The notes: a model not told the origin generated them from the letters alone. 51,692 bases of DNA from an uncultured Paracoccaceae bacterium (GCA_947498985.1 CANMMF010000018.1:1-51692); one strand, 5' to 3'; positions 1-8,382 are shown, counted from the first letter of the stretch. Program-made: numbers and translations.

Positions 1-80
1 TCTGCCTGTTCTCATTGGGGCAGAGTGTGACACTTCTACTTTGCAGATGTGGGACACTTTAACTTTGCGCGTACACATCA
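1..80. mobile_element. Possible terminal segment of an IS element (IS21-like, uncertain)
   Basis: Two near-identical direct repeats, GACACTTCTACTTTGC (29-44) and GACACTTTAACTTTGC (53-68), match at 14 of 16 bases and lie 24 bp apart. They are followed by a CA dinucleotide at 79-80. Short tandem repeats inside a TG...CA end are typical of IS21-family termini. No istA or istB coding sequence is in the window, so this is a guess from end structure only. Confidence 0.3.
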
Positions 81-263
81 CTGACGTATAATCCGTTTTA
101 TGTAAAAGGTACTTTACTGATAGAGATCAAACACAAGGGAACCGACCAATTCCGGTGAAAAGGCCTCGGTTTGAGGTTAGCTTGTTTTCCAACTGCCGTG
201 CTACCGGAAGTGCTCCCGCTCGGTATTGGATTTTCCGTCCTTTGATCACACAGACGGGCTGGA
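81..263. other. Unassigned DNA between IS ends
   Basis: No recognisable gene. Short open frames exist on both strands but match no family I know. The right edge is the left terminus of the IS3-family element. The sequence here does not continue the IS3 orfA fragment found on the other side of that element, so the flanks have been rearranged. Confidence 0.5.
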
Positions 264-326
264 TGGACCTGTCGCGGTTTGATGCCGCTCCTTTGATAGC
301 ATTTATTGCAGCAAAGGAGACGAACT

Positions 327-881
327 ATGGGACTGAAACGGACGGACGAATTCCGTGCTGACGCGGTACGGATTGCGCTGACGAGTGGGCTTTCGCGCAA
401 ACAGGTTGCTTCGGATTTGGGTGTTGGCCTGTCGACGCTGAACAAGTGGGTGACGGCGCATCGTGACGCCGACGTTGTGTCGGACAAGGATCTGGACCTC
501 GCCCGTGAAAACGAGCGACTTCGACGGGAGAACCGTATTCTCAAGGAGGAGAGGGATATTCTAAAAAAGGCCACAGCCTTCTTCGCGAGCCAAAACCATG
601 AGGTTCCGGTTCATCGAAGAGCATGGCTGCGAATTCCCGACCAACCGCCTTTGCCAGGTTCTGGATGTCAGCGAACGTGGCCTGCGCGCCTTTCGCAACC
701 GCCCGGCCAGCCAAAGGCAGCGGACCGACATGGTTGTTCTTGCGCACATCAAGGAACAATCTCGTCTCAGCCTGGGCAGCTACGGTCGTCCAAGGATGAC
801 CGAAGAGTTGAAGGAGCTTGGCCTGAGCGTCGGGCATCGACGTGTTGGTCGGTTGATGCGCGAGAATGGCATACGGGTTGA
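327..881 (+). CDS. IS3-family OrfA (helix-turn-helix protein), probably frameshifted
   Basis: OrfA supplies the DNA-binding half of the IS3 transposase. The helix-turn-helix is at residues about 10-45 (SRKQVASDLGVGLSTLNKW), followed by a leucine-zipper-like stretch (ENERLRRENRILKEERDILK). The ATG at 327 follows AAGGAG at the right distance; an in-frame ATG at 306 has none. Family OrfA proteins usually stop just after the LKKATAFFA motif. Here the frame runs about 95 codons further through unrelated sequence to 881, so the natural stop has been lost by a small indel near 590-598. The real OrfA is about 90 residues. Confidence 0.75.
   Translation: MGLKRTDEFRADAVRIALTSGLSRKQVASDLGVGLSTLNKWVTAHRDADVVSDKDLDLARENERLRRENRILKEERDILKKATAFFASQNHEVPVHRRAWLRIPDQPPLPGSGCQRTWPARLSQPPGQPKAADRHGCSCAHQGTISSQPGQLRSSKDDRRVEGAWPERRASTCWSVDAREWHTG
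563..569 (+). promoter_or_regulatory. A AAA AAG slippery heptamer for -1 frameshifting
   Basis: In the orfA frame the codons read CTA AAA AAG, giving the classical A AAA AAG slip site used by IS3 elements to make OrfAB. Slipping -1 here runs into TGA at 599-601, while orfB lies in the +1 frame. The site therefore cannot now produce a full OrfAB. One extra base between 570 and 598 would restore the usual arrangement. Confidence 0.6.
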
Positions 882-1455
882 AAGGTCAAAGAAATACAAG
901 GTGACAACCGACAGCAGCCACGCCTTCAACATTGCGCCCAACCTGCTGAACCAGGACTTCCAAGCAGATTACCCGAACCAGAAATGGGCAGGTGACATCA
1001 GCTATGTCTGGACGCGTGAGGGGTGGTTGTATCTGGCAGTGATCCTAGACCTGCATTCCCGGCGCGTGATCGGCTGGGCGGTGAGCAACCGGATGAAGCG
1101 AGACCTGGCGATCCGTGCCTTGAAGATGGCCGTGGCACTGCGGCAACCGCCCAAAGGATGCATTCATCACACGGATCGCGGCAGCCAATACTGTTCTCAC
1201 GATTATCAAAAGCTCCTGCGCCAGCATGGGTTCAAGGTATCAATGAGCGGTAGAGGCAATTGTTATGACAACGCCGCAGTTGAGACATTCTTCAAAACAA
1301 TCAAGGCTGGGCTGATCTGGCGCCAGTCTTGGCCAACGCGACGGGCAGCAGAGATGGCAATCTTCAACTACGTAAACGGCTTCTACAATCCGCGCCGAAG
1401 ACACTCCGCCTTAGGCTGGAAAAGCCCCGTCGCTTTCGAAAGGAAAGTCGCTTAA
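598..1455 (+). CDS. IS3-family OrfB transposase (DDE integrase domain)
   Basis: 285 residues. The N-terminal part is an HTH_21-like region (about 40-95, GSYGRPRMTEELKELGLSVG). The integrase core carries the catalytic triad D (GDISYVW), D (HHTDRGSQY) and E (NAAVETFF), and ends with the usual YNPRRRHSALG motif. Length and motif order match intact OrfB proteins, so the catalytic half is complete. OrfB is normally made as a fusion with OrfA. The frame relation to orfA is wrong for -1 frameshifting, so the copy may be inactive unless OrfB starts by itself at the ATG at 598. Confidence 0.85.
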   Translation: MRFRFIEEHGCEFPTNRLCQVLDVSERGLRAFRNRPASQRQRTDMVVLAHIKEQSRLSLGSYGRPRMTEELKELGLSVGHRRVGRLMRENGIRVERSKKYKVTTDSSHAFNIAPNLLNQDFQADYPNQKWAGDISYVWTREGWLYLAVILDLHSRRVIGWAVSNRMKRDLAIRALKMAVALRQPPKGCIHHTDRGSQYCSHDYQKLLRQHGFKVSMSGRGNCYDNAAVETFFKTIKAGLIWRQSWPTRRAAEMAIFNYVNGFYNPRRRHSALGWKSPVAFERKVA

Positions 1456-1493
1456 ACAAGCACTTGGGGCGGCACTAAAACGTGACAGGTCCA

Positions 1494-1614
1494 AATTGAA
1501 GTACGTGGCCGAGCGGATCCCGGCCTTCCAACAAATCTCCGTAACCGGCGTGCCGTCTTCACCCTGCTTGACGATGAACGCCTTCTGCGCATCCGTAAAA
1601 TTGGACGCTTTCAT
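1494..1614 (-). pseudogene. 5' fragment of a second IS3-family orfA
   Basis: Reading leftwards from ATG at 1614, the frame gives MKASNFTDAQKAFIVKQGED and then GTPVTEICWKAGIRSATYFN, a very common IS3-family OrfA N-terminus. It is cut at 1494 by the right end of the 264-1493 element. The rest of this orfA is not found beyond position 263, so the insertion was followed by a deletion or other rearrangement. Confidence 0.75.
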
Positions 1615-1731
1615 ACGTTTCCGCTCCTCTCCCAGCCAAGGAAGCACGAGTGGAAACTCTAACTTAATACGAGGACATCTTCAGGGATCACTGCAGTCAC
1701 CGATTTCTATGCTCGCAAGGTTGCCGAGGTG

Positions 1732-2836
1732 GATTCACATCCGAAGTGCAAATTCTGTATGAAAACAGAATGTTGTACGGAGGATCATCAATAGGACGTT
1801 GCTACCCTCACCTAAGTTTCCAGGAACGGATCAAGATTGCCAAGTGGCGTGACGCCAAAATGCCAATCCCGGAGATTGCCGACCGGCTCGGCCGCGCAGC
1901 ATCGACGATCTATCGCGAACTGAAGCGGAACCATTTTGACGACAAGGAGCTACCCGAGCCGAACGGCTACCACGCGATGAACGCCCAAGGCATGTACGAG
2001 AAGCGCCGCGCCATTCATCGCAAAATGGTCGTGCACCCTGAGCTGAAGAACGCCATCCAGGATCGACTGAAGGCAGGCTGGTCGCCCGAACAGATCGCAG
2101 GAAGGATGCGGCTTGAACGCCATCCGATCCGCGTGAGCCACGAGACGATCTACCGTTTTGCGTATTCCAAGGACGGTCGCGACGAACAATTCTATCGCCA
2201 CCTGCCCGAACATCGCCGCCGTCGCAGGCCACGGGGTTATCGCAGGCACAACCGGACACATATCTTTGATGTCCAAAGCCTGTCCCACCGGCCTGAGCGC
2301 ATCTCGGAACGCACCGAGTTCGGCCACTGGGAATGTGATCTGATGATGTTCCGCAAAGAGCATGGGAAGGTGAACGTGACGTCGCTTGTGGAACGTGTGA
2401 GCCGGTATACTGTCGTGATGCGCAACGAGGACCGCCAGTCCAAACCAATCATGGAAGCGCTTGTCCAGGGCCTGGCTCCCCTGCCCGCTGACGCGCGCCA
2501 GTCGATCACCTTCGACCGTGGCACCGAGTTCTCGGCCTGGAAGCATCTCAAGGCCGGGATCGGCGTGGATGCTTGGTTCTGCGACCCGCAAACGCCCTTC
2601 CAGAAAGGCACCGTCGAGAACACGAACAACAGGCTGCGAAAGTATCTGCCTCGCTCAACCGAACCGACGGCGCTGACAAATCGATATTCAAGGTCGATTT
2701 GCCACCGCCTCAATTCCACGCCGCGCAAATGCTTGGGCTATCACACGCCAGCTGAGGTCTTCGAGGCCAAGTTGATGGAAATCCAGAAGCGGTTGGAATA
2801 AAACGACATATCAGAAATTGCGCTTCAACGTGAGTC
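1732..2836 (+). mobile_element. IS30-family insertion sequence
   Basis: An IS30 transposase is bracketed by related ends: the left end runs about 1732-1757 and the complement of 2812-2836 pairs with it over about 25 bp with one gap (shared core GAAGYGCAAWTTCTG). The right end contains the stop codon of the neighbouring minus-strand glycosyltransferase gene, so the element inserted into or very close to the 3' end of that gene. Exact boundaries are estimated from the repeats. Confidence 0.7.
1770..2801 (+). CDS. IS30-family transposase
   Basis: About 340 residues. An N-terminal HTH_38 domain (LSFQERIKIAKWRDAKMPIP) is followed by a rve integrase core with D (HWECDLMMF), D (TFDRGTEF) and E (KGTVENTNN), and a C-terminal LNSTPRKCLGYHTPAEVF typical of IS30. 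Family members usually begin MGRxYPHLS. Here the matching position is ATA at 1791, seven bases after a good GGAGG (1779-1783), so the original ATG appears mutated to ATA. The first in-frame ATG is 1770, which lies upstream of that ribosome site; a GTG at 1746 falls within the inverted repeat. The body is intact but expression may be poor. Confidence 0.85.
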   Translation: MLYGGSSIGRCYPHLSFQERIKIAKWRDAKMPIPEIADRLGRAASTIYRELKRNHFDDKELPEPNGYHAMNAQGMYEKRRAIHRKMVVHPELKNAIQDRLKAGWSPEQIAGRMRLERHPIRVSHETIYRFAYSKDGRDEQFYRHLPEHRRRRRPRGYRRHNRTHIFDVQSLSHRPERISERTEFGHWECDLMMFRKEHGKVNVTSLVERVSRYTVVMRNEDRQSKPIMEALVQGLAPLPADARQSITFDRGTEFSAWKHLKAGIGVDAWFCDPQTPFQKGTVENTNNRLRKYLPRSTEPTALTNRYSRSICHRLNSTPRKCLGYHTPAEVFEAKLMEIQKRLE

Positions 2837-3928
2837 AACACGACTATAAAACAGCGAAAAATACTGTGCGCCGATTGTTCCCCAAGTATAGCGGCGCTGT
2901 GCAATCTCCTGCAAGGCCTGTCCGATTTTGGGGTCGTTTACGGTCCCCTCTAGAACCAGGCGATACAGGCTGTTCTGGTCGGCGAAATAACACGCGGCGT
3001 CTTCGGTGGTGTAGCGGTTATAACAGCAATCATAGGCTGCGATAGGCACGCCGAACTGCATCATCTCGACAAGCGCGGGGTTGGTGCCTCCGGCGGAATG
3101 GCCATGCAAATAGAGCGTCGCTCGATCCCGGATCGCGCGCACGCGAGCCGGATCATAGATGGGGTCGAGCAAGGTGAGGTTGGGATGTCTTTTTGCCTTA
3201 TCGCGCAATGCGCGACCATAATCACTATTGTCCCAGTTGCCAACAAAAACTAGCGGTATGTCGGGCATGGCGGCGAAAGCATCAAGGATTAGGCTAACGT
3301 TGTTTTCAGGCTCTATGCGGCACAAACCCAAGGCATAAGCGGACGGAAGCCCTAGATCTGAGATGTCGGCGGGCGCAACGGCGCGGGCATGATCGCCGCC
3401 ATAAGCGATCACCGTGCTGCAACGGCCGTAGCGCTCTTGCAAGTGGTCCGCGATGGCCTGGTTGTCTGCGATCACCACATCGGAATGTCGGGCTGCCAGT
3501 GCCTCCGACTTTTTAAGTACCCAACGCGATAGGCCGCTCCACTTCTCGCGCTTCCATTCCAGCCCATCGACATTGGTTACAATCTGCGCTCGCGTCAGCC
3601 GCCGCAGCACCGGCAGGGCGATACAGCCCGATACACCCAAAACAAGCAACGTGTCGTGCCGGCGGCAGATCGCAGAGAGCATCGAGAGAATGTCATAGAG
3701 AATGCTCTGCGCCCCATTGGCGCGCAGACCGATATAGGCCAAGTCCGCTCCTTGATACCGGACGGGCCGATCGGGATAGGCAGGGGCGCTGCAATAGACG
3801 GTCAACTTAGGGCCTGACGCGTGTGCCGCGCCGTAGCGCACCAGGTTTTCGACCAGAGTTTCAAAGCCCCCGTACTTGGCCGGAACGCCAACCGTCCCTA
3901 CTATGGCGATTTTGGGCGTGTTAGACAT
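2825..3928 (-). CDS. GT4-type glycosyltransferase with DUF1972 N-terminal domain
   Basis: 367 residues. The start IAIVGTVGVPAKYGGFETLV is the glycine-rich nucleotide-sugar/acceptor loop of DUF1972-type glycosyltransferases. The C-terminal half is GT-B fold, with a donor-site segment near residues 290-315 (HGHSAGGTNPALVEMM). It probably adds a sugar to the lipid-linked repeat unit at the inner face of the membrane. It is the last gene of the island and its ATG overlaps the preceding gene by 8 bp. The last residues (SRVDSR) and the stop are encoded by the IS30 right end, so the native C-terminus has been replaced by a few foreign residues. Donor and linkage cannot be read from sequence. Confidence 0.8.
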   Translation of the reverse strand: MSNTPKIAIVGTVGVPAKYGGFETLVENLVRYGAAHASGPKLTVYCSAPAYPDRPVRYQGADLAYIGLRANGAQSILYDILSMLSAICRRHDTLLVLGVSGCIALPVLRRLTRAQIVTNVDGLEWKREKWSGLSRWVLKKSEALAARHSDVVIADNQAIADHLQERYGRCSTVIAYGGDHARAVAPADISDLGLPSAYALGLCRIEPENNVSLILDAFAAMPDIPLVFVGNWDNSDYGRALRDKAKRHPNLTLLDPIYDPARVRAIRDRATLYLHGHSAGGTNPALVEMMQFGVPIAAYDCCYNRYTTEDAACYFADQNSLYRLVLEGTVNDPKIGQALQEIAQRRYTWGTIGAQYFSLFYSRVDSR

Positions 3929-5000
3929 GAAGCGCTTTCAAAAAGACATGGGCCGTGGCGGGCCAAGTATAGCGGGCCAGGGCCCGGTCTCGGACCGCGG
4001 CGCGCTGGTCGGCATCCCGGCCCTCTACCGCGCGCAGGATCGTGGCGCGGATCTGATCAGGAGCAGTGCTGTCAAAATTGCCGTGCACATAAGGCGCCAG
4101 CTCGGCCAGAGCGGTATTGTTGGCGCAATAAGACAGCCCGCCCGCGGCCACTGCTTCGATCACCGGCATGCCAAACCCTTCGGCATGGGAGGGATAGAGC
4201 GCACCCGCCGCATGGCGATAAAGCCAGGTGATCTGGGCGTGGCTCAGATTGCTCAGCACCCGCACCCGATCTCCGGCCTGAGCCAGTGTTGCATCGAGTG
4301 CTGGATAGGCCAGGGCAGGATAACCGACCAGCACCAGGGTGATATCTTCGTCTATCGCGTCTTTGGCGCTGCAAAACGCCTCGACTAGGGCATGTTGGTT
4401 CTTGCGCGGCTCAAAGCGGCTGACATAGACCAAAAACCGCCCCGAGCTCAGCCCCGCGATGGGCTCGGCAGGCGCATCGACAAAGCCATCGAGCGCATTG
4501 TTTGTGACATGGATGCGGGTCAACGGAATGCCGAAATGATGGTGCAGGCGATCACGCGAATACTCTGACACGGTCAGCACCACATCGCTGCGCAGGGCGC
4601 TCAGGCGAAACAGCGCACCGTTTTGCATTCGATAGCGCCAAGGGAAATAGTACGGCAGGTCCAGAAATAGCACGTCATGAATAGTGTTGATCCACCGGCT
4701 GCGTTTGAGCAGGGGCGTGATATACTGAAAATGACTGTAATCGGGGGCCAGTCGAGTTTGCAGCTGCGCCATTTCCACTGCCAGGCGGGCGTATTTGTTG
4801 TGGCGGCGCATTGGCACCCAATCGATGCCGGGCCGGTCCAGCTGCCAGCGCGCCAGGCTCTCCGCTGCATGACAAGCGATGCGGATATCGACACCGCCAA
4901 TTTCGGCCAACGCACGGTACAAGCCCGCGATATAGGCACTGCTGCCCTGTGGTTTGCCGTCAAGGACATGCCCGTCGACAAAAACAGTGGGGCGGCTCAT
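3921..5000 (-). CDS. GT4/GT1-family glycosyltransferase
   Basis: 359 residues from ATG at 5000, chosen because it overlaps the stop of the upstream acyltransferase by 4 bp (ATGA); the frame is open further upstream but without family similarity. The N-terminus has the VDGHVLDGKPQGSSAYIAGL loop. The C-terminal half carries LVYVSRFEPRKNQHALVEAF and the donor-binding EAFCSAKD and YPSHAEGFGMPVIEAVAAGG segments (E-x7-E) of retaining GT4 enzymes. Likely a cytoplasmic sugar transferase in repeat-unit assembly. Donor and acceptor are unknown. Confidence 0.82.
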   Translation of the reverse strand: MSRPTVFVDGHVLDGKPQGSSAYIAGLYRALAEIGGVDIRIACHAAESLARWQLDRPGIDWVPMRRHNKYARLAVEMAQLQTRLAPDYSHFQYITPLLKRSRWINTIHDVLFLDLPYYFPWRYRMQNGALFRLSALRSDVVLTVSEYSRDRLHHHFGIPLTRIHVTNNALDGFVDAPAEPIAGLSSGRFLVYVSRFEPRKNQHALVEAFCSAKDAIDEDITLVLVGYPALAYPALDATLAQAGDRVRVLSNLSHAQITWLYRHAAGALYPSHAEGFGMPVIEAVAAGGLSYCANNTALAELAPYVHGNFDSTAPDQIRATILRAVEGRDADQRAAVRDRALARYTWPATAHVFLKALHV

Positions 5001-5728
5001 GGTGACTCTCGCGCCGTCAATCGATTGCGCAGCAGCTGGGCGGGGTTGCCGACGATCACACTGCCGGGAGGGAAGGATTTGGTCACCACCGCGCCCGCGC
5101 CCACCACGCTGTCGTCGCCAATTTCCACTCCTCCCAAAACGGTGACGTTGCTGCCCATCCAGCAACGGGCGCCAATGCGCACCGGTTGGGGGGTGGTGTT
5201 TTGAGCGCGGATGGCACGGGTAGGATCGTCGAAATCGTGATTGTCGCTATGCACGGTCAGGCGCTCGCCAATGATTGTCTCGGCGCCAATATCGATGCCG
5301 CCAAAGGCACCCAGGTAGAAATGATCGCCCAGCCCGACAAAGTCGCCCAGTATGGCCCCACGGCCCAGCTCTGTCAGGGTGGCGGTGGCGCGGATGCGGC
5401 CCGCCCGGCCCAGCGATACGCCCCGACCCAGCGTGATCCCCTCTCGCGAAAGCCCTTCGATCAGACAGCCGGCGCCGATCTTGCTGAACCGACCGATCGT
5501 GACGCGCCTTTTGCTGCGGATCGTCACGCCCGGCTCGAAAAAGACTGGGGCCCGGTAACGCAAGACTCCGCGCGCCAGCGCGATGGCTTGGCGTGTGGTC
5601 AACCCCAACAACTCGCACGTGCCGATCTCGGGCGAAATCTTGTATTCGAGTCCCTTCGAGCGGCTGAGAAAGCGTTCGATAAGGGGTTGTAAGCCAAACG
5701 CGGGGGAAAAGCGGCGCTTGTTGCTCAT
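4997..5728 (-). CDS. Left-handed beta-helix acyltransferase (hexapeptide repeat, WcaF/LbH type)
   Basis: 243 residues. From about residue 65 to 230 the protein is a run of hexapeptide repeats (VTIGRFSKIGAGCLIEG, ITLGRGVSLG, VRIGARCWMGSNVTVLGGVE, VVGAGAVVTKSFPPGSVIVG), closing with the GNPAQLLR motif of LbH acetyltransferases. The active-site His is likely in LTVHSDNHDFDDP. It probably O- or N-acetylates a sugar of the repeat unit. Coupled by ATGA to the next glycosyltransferase; 48 bp separate it from the polymerase gene upstream. Confidence 0.82.
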   Translation of the reverse strand: MSNKRRFSPAFGLQPLIERFLSRSKGLEYKISPEIGTCELLGLTTRQAIALARGVLRYRAPVFFEPGVTIRSKRRVTIGRFSKIGAGCLIEGLSREGITLGRGVSLGRAGRIRATATLTELGRGAILGDFVGLGDHFYLGAFGGIDIGAETIIGERLTVHSDNHDFDDPTRAIRAQNTTPQPVRIGARCWMGSNVTVLGGVEIGDDSVVGAGAVVTKSFPPGSVIVGNPAQLLRNRLTARESP

Positions 5729-5776
5729 AGCATACCCCCGCTGTGTGACGGATCAGCAACGCGCCAAGGGATGCGA

Positions 5777-6913
5777 TTAAGAAGATAGGATCGGGCCACG
5801 GTTGCGCTGCCTTTGTTCGATCAAGGAAAAACTGCCGAAAAGGATGAATAGATAAGTGCCAATCCCGGTGTTCAGCATCACCAGAATCGTCATGGTCAGA
5901 TAGAGCAGCCGGTCAGTCCAGCGTTCGGGGCGGCTGAGAAACAGGAAGGACAGAATTGCCAGTAGCCCATAATCATAGATCGACGCGGCCAGTTGCGCAG
6001 TCAGAGTGGCGTTGTTAGTGAAAAACTGTCCGACATTGGCAAAAAAATCGGGCTGAAACGCCCCTGCGCCACCGCCCCAAAGCAAAACCCAAGGCTGATC
6101 AGTCGCCACTTCAAAAAGATAGATATAGGGCAACAGACGGATCGTGCCGCTGCCCAACCCCATCAGGCCCAACGTCGTGTCGATCTCGAGAAGTCGTAGC
6201 GCGAAGAATTCGGTGTAGCTTAGCCCGATCATCAAAACCACCCCGCCAAAGAGAACCCCTAACAGCGCCCTAGGGCTGCGCTTTTGCTCAAGATAGACAA
6301 GCAAGAGCAGAAAGGCCGACAGGATGGCATATAGCGACAGCATCAGGATCAGCGCACTAAGGATCATACCGACGCGGCGGATTGTCATCCAGCCTGGATC
6401 AAACAGGATGATGAATCGCCCCAAGATTAGCATGATCAATCCTGCATAAGATGGCTCTGTCGCAAAGGCGGCAATTCGGGCGCTTTGTCCCAGCGTGTTC
6501 TGGGTAACCAAAAGTCCCTGCACCAGTGATTGCAGCCCCACCAATTCAAGCGCCTTGGCGGCCAAGATCGCAAAGACATAGGCCAAGATTGTGATCTTGG
6601 CGAATTTCAGGGTCAGATCCAAAGGTGCGCGCGCCAGCAGCATGATTGCAAGCAGATGTAGAAGGTGGAATACCAAGATCGATGAGGCCACGCTTGAGGC
6701 GTTTATGATCGTAGAGATCACCATCATCAACAGCGGTACCAAAATCGCAACCGGCAGTGTGCGCATCGGGTGAAGCAGGAACAACAGCGGAATCGCCAGC
6801 ATCAGCACCAGATAATGCGGATAGATTAGCCGCTCCCCTAGCTGAAATAGCAAGATCGATGGGAAGGCAAGCGCCAGAAACGAAAGCCAAGTCACAAGGT
6901 CGGTGGTGCGCAT
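5777..6913 (-). CDS. Polytopic membrane protein, probable polysaccharide polymerase (Wzy-like)
   Basis: 378 residues with about ten to eleven hydrophobic segments across the whole length and one larger non-membrane stretch near 250-310 (TTLGLMGLGSGTIRLLPYIY and WVLLWGGGAGAFQPDFFANV). An Arg-containing loop after a TEPSYAG motif (about 152-158) is often seen in Wzy-like polymerases. Sequence conservation in this class is very weak, so the call rests on topology and on position between flippase, glycosyltransferases and acyltransferase genes. It would join repeat units on the periplasmic side. An alternative is an O-antigen ligase-like protein. Confidence 0.65.
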   Translation of the reverse strand: MRTTDLVTWLSFLALAFPSILLFQLGERLIYPHYLVLMLAIPLLFLLHPMRTLPVAILVPLLMMVISTIINASSVASSILVFHLLHLLAIMLLARAPLDLTLKFAKITILAYVFAILAAKALELVGLQSLVQGLLVTQNTLGQSARIAAFATEPSYAGLIMLILGRFIILFDPGWMTIRRVGMILSALILMLSLYAILSAFLLLLVYLEQKRSPRALLGVLFGGVVLMIGLSYTEFFALRLLEIDTTLGLMGLGSGTIRLLPYIYLFEVATDQPWVLLWGGGAGAFQPDFFANVGQFFTNNATLTAQLAASIYDYGLLAILSFLFLSRPERWTDRLLYLTMTILVMLNTGIGTYLFILFGSFSLIEQRQRNRGPILSS

Positions 6914-6971
6914 GGGTCAGCTGGCACTCTGTTGCGGGGGGCTTTGTATCGGCACGCTCACGGGCCCTCGT

Positions 6972-8366
6972 TTACCGTGTGTCACCAAGAGTTTCGAGTC
7001 CTTCCAGGACATGGTGGATTGCCAGGGCGACACGCGACAGGTTGCCAGGGCTGGTACTTGCCGGGTTGGCGATACGATCGCCTTCCGGATCGCCGGGGTA
7101 GGAAAAGCGGTCTAGATGTGCGGCGTAGTCGGCCAGACTCCAACTGCCGGCCTTTTCAGCGCACAGCGTATCATAAAGCGCATCAATCGTGCCGCAGCGG
7201 CGGAAATCGGCGATGGTCGGCGTAACCACATTTTCCAACCGATCATAGGTGGTGGGCGCTAGGCACAGCACGCGCCGGCCTGCCAGCGCCGCCTCAAGCC
7301 CCATCGTCCCGGAAATGGTAAAGATGTAATCGACCGCCTCAAGCAATTGGGGTACCGGCGCGGCATGGTGCAGCAGATGCAGGTTGGGATAGGTCAACAG
7401 TCGCTCATACCAGCGGTAGCCGCGGTTCCCGATGGCTACGGGATGTTCCTTGATAAAGAGCGCATCTTCGGGGCCCAGCTGGCGCCAGATTTTCAGGATC
7501 GTTTCGGCCTGATTGTCCCAATACCGCCCGCAGGTGTCGATGTTCAGCTCGGGCTGCAAATGCAGGGGGAAGATCACGCGTCGGCCTTTGCAGGCTTCAA
7601 TTGTTTCCAACCCGACCTTTTGGACTCGTTTATAGCTTTGCCGATTGAGCCACCACCGCAGGTTCTTTTTCAGCTTGTCACTGCGGGTATTGCTTTTCCA
7701 GGTCGGGTCTTCGGGGTCGTAATCCTTGAGCGAGAGGAAGGTCTTGATCTTCTGTCCAACGAACCCGGCACTACCTTGGCGGGCGATATGCTTGAGATTC
7801 ATTTCCTTGTAACTCACCTCTTCGATCTCGGGCTCTTGGGCCACTGCCTCGCGAAAAGCTTGGGTGGGGGGGTACACTTCGCGCGAAAAAGCCTCGTCGG
7901 CGAAAAACGCGAAATAGCCTGCGGGCACGCGGGTCAGAAACGGCGAAACCCAATGGCAATGGGGCAAAAGCTGACGTGCCAGCCGATAGGTCAGAACCTC
8001 GTAAGCATAAGTCAATTCGCCCACCAGCAGAGTGGGGATGTCGGAGTCCAGGAAATCCACGATTGGCCCCTGAACGGCGCTCAGATAGGCGCGTCCCTTC
8101 GGCATCATGTGTCGCAGCCGCCGGTCGCAGAATACCAAATCGTTAATTTTGACGGGGTATGGCGCGCGCGTTGCGGGGGTGGAGAGCGGCAGATATAGCA
8201 CCTGGTCGGCTGGATAGGTCTGTAGCAGCGCCTGATTTTGACTGGCATTGACGACAATCCAGCACACCTGTGTCGTTTTCTGGTCGAACCGGTCTGCCAC
8301 CTGCCGGAAGAAATCGGTTTTGAGTTGGTTGCCTAGGAAAACGATCCGATTGCGCGGCTGAGTCAT
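6972..8366 (-). CDS. Capsule-type GT-B glycosyltransferase (KpsS/Capsule_synth-like), candidate nonulosonate transferase
   Basis: 464 residues, soluble. The C-terminal half has FPLHLQPELNIDTCGRYWDN, then FIKEHPVAIGNRGYRWYERL and FTISGTMGLEAALAGRRVLC. The paired HP and S-G/T motifs resemble those in bacterial sialyltransferases and KpsS/KpsC-type capsule enzymes, which use CMP-activated nonulosonates or Kdo. As no other sialyltransferase-like protein is in the cluster, this is the best candidate to transfer the CMP-activated sugar made by legF. That role is inferred. A gap of 16 bp separates it from the flippase gene upstream, suggesting one transcript. Confidence 0.65.
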   Translation of the reverse strand: MTQPRNRIVFLGNQLKTDFFRQVADRFDQKTTQVCWIVVNASQNQALLQTYPADQVLYLPLSTPATRAPYPVKINDLVFCDRRLRHMMPKGRAYLSAVQGPIVDFLDSDIPTLLVGELTYAYEVLTYRLARQLLPHCHWVSPFLTRVPAGYFAFFADEAFSREVYPPTQAFREAVAQEPEIEEVSYKEMNLKHIARQGSAGFVGQKIKTFLSLKDYDPEDPTWKSNTRSDKLKKNLRWWLNRQSYKRVQKVGLETIEACKGRRVIFPLHLQPELNIDTCGRYWDNQAETILKIWRQLGPEDALFIKEHPVAIGNRGYRWYERLLTYPNLHLLHHAAPVPQLLEAVDYIFTISGTMGLEAALAGRRVLCLAPTTYDRLENVVTPTIADFRRCGTIDALYDTLCAEKAGSWSLADYAAHLDRFSYPGDPEGDRIANPASTSPGNLSRVALAIHHVLEGLETLGDTR

Positions 8367-8382
8367 TGGGCCCTCTTCCTCT

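Larger units (their letters stand above)
264..1493 (+). mobile_element. IS3-family insertion sequence, 1230 bp
   Basis: Imperfect terminal inverted repeats are visible: left TGGACCTGTCGCGGTTTGAT from 264, and the complement of the right end TGGACCTGTCACGTTTTAGT ending at 1493. Both continue into TGCCGC. Between them lie orfA and orfB of an IS3-type transposase. The 3-4 bases outside each end (GGA on the left, AAT on the right) do not match, so no target duplication is seen. This points to rearrangement after insertion. The right end cuts an older IS3 orfA fragment. Confidence 0.88.
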
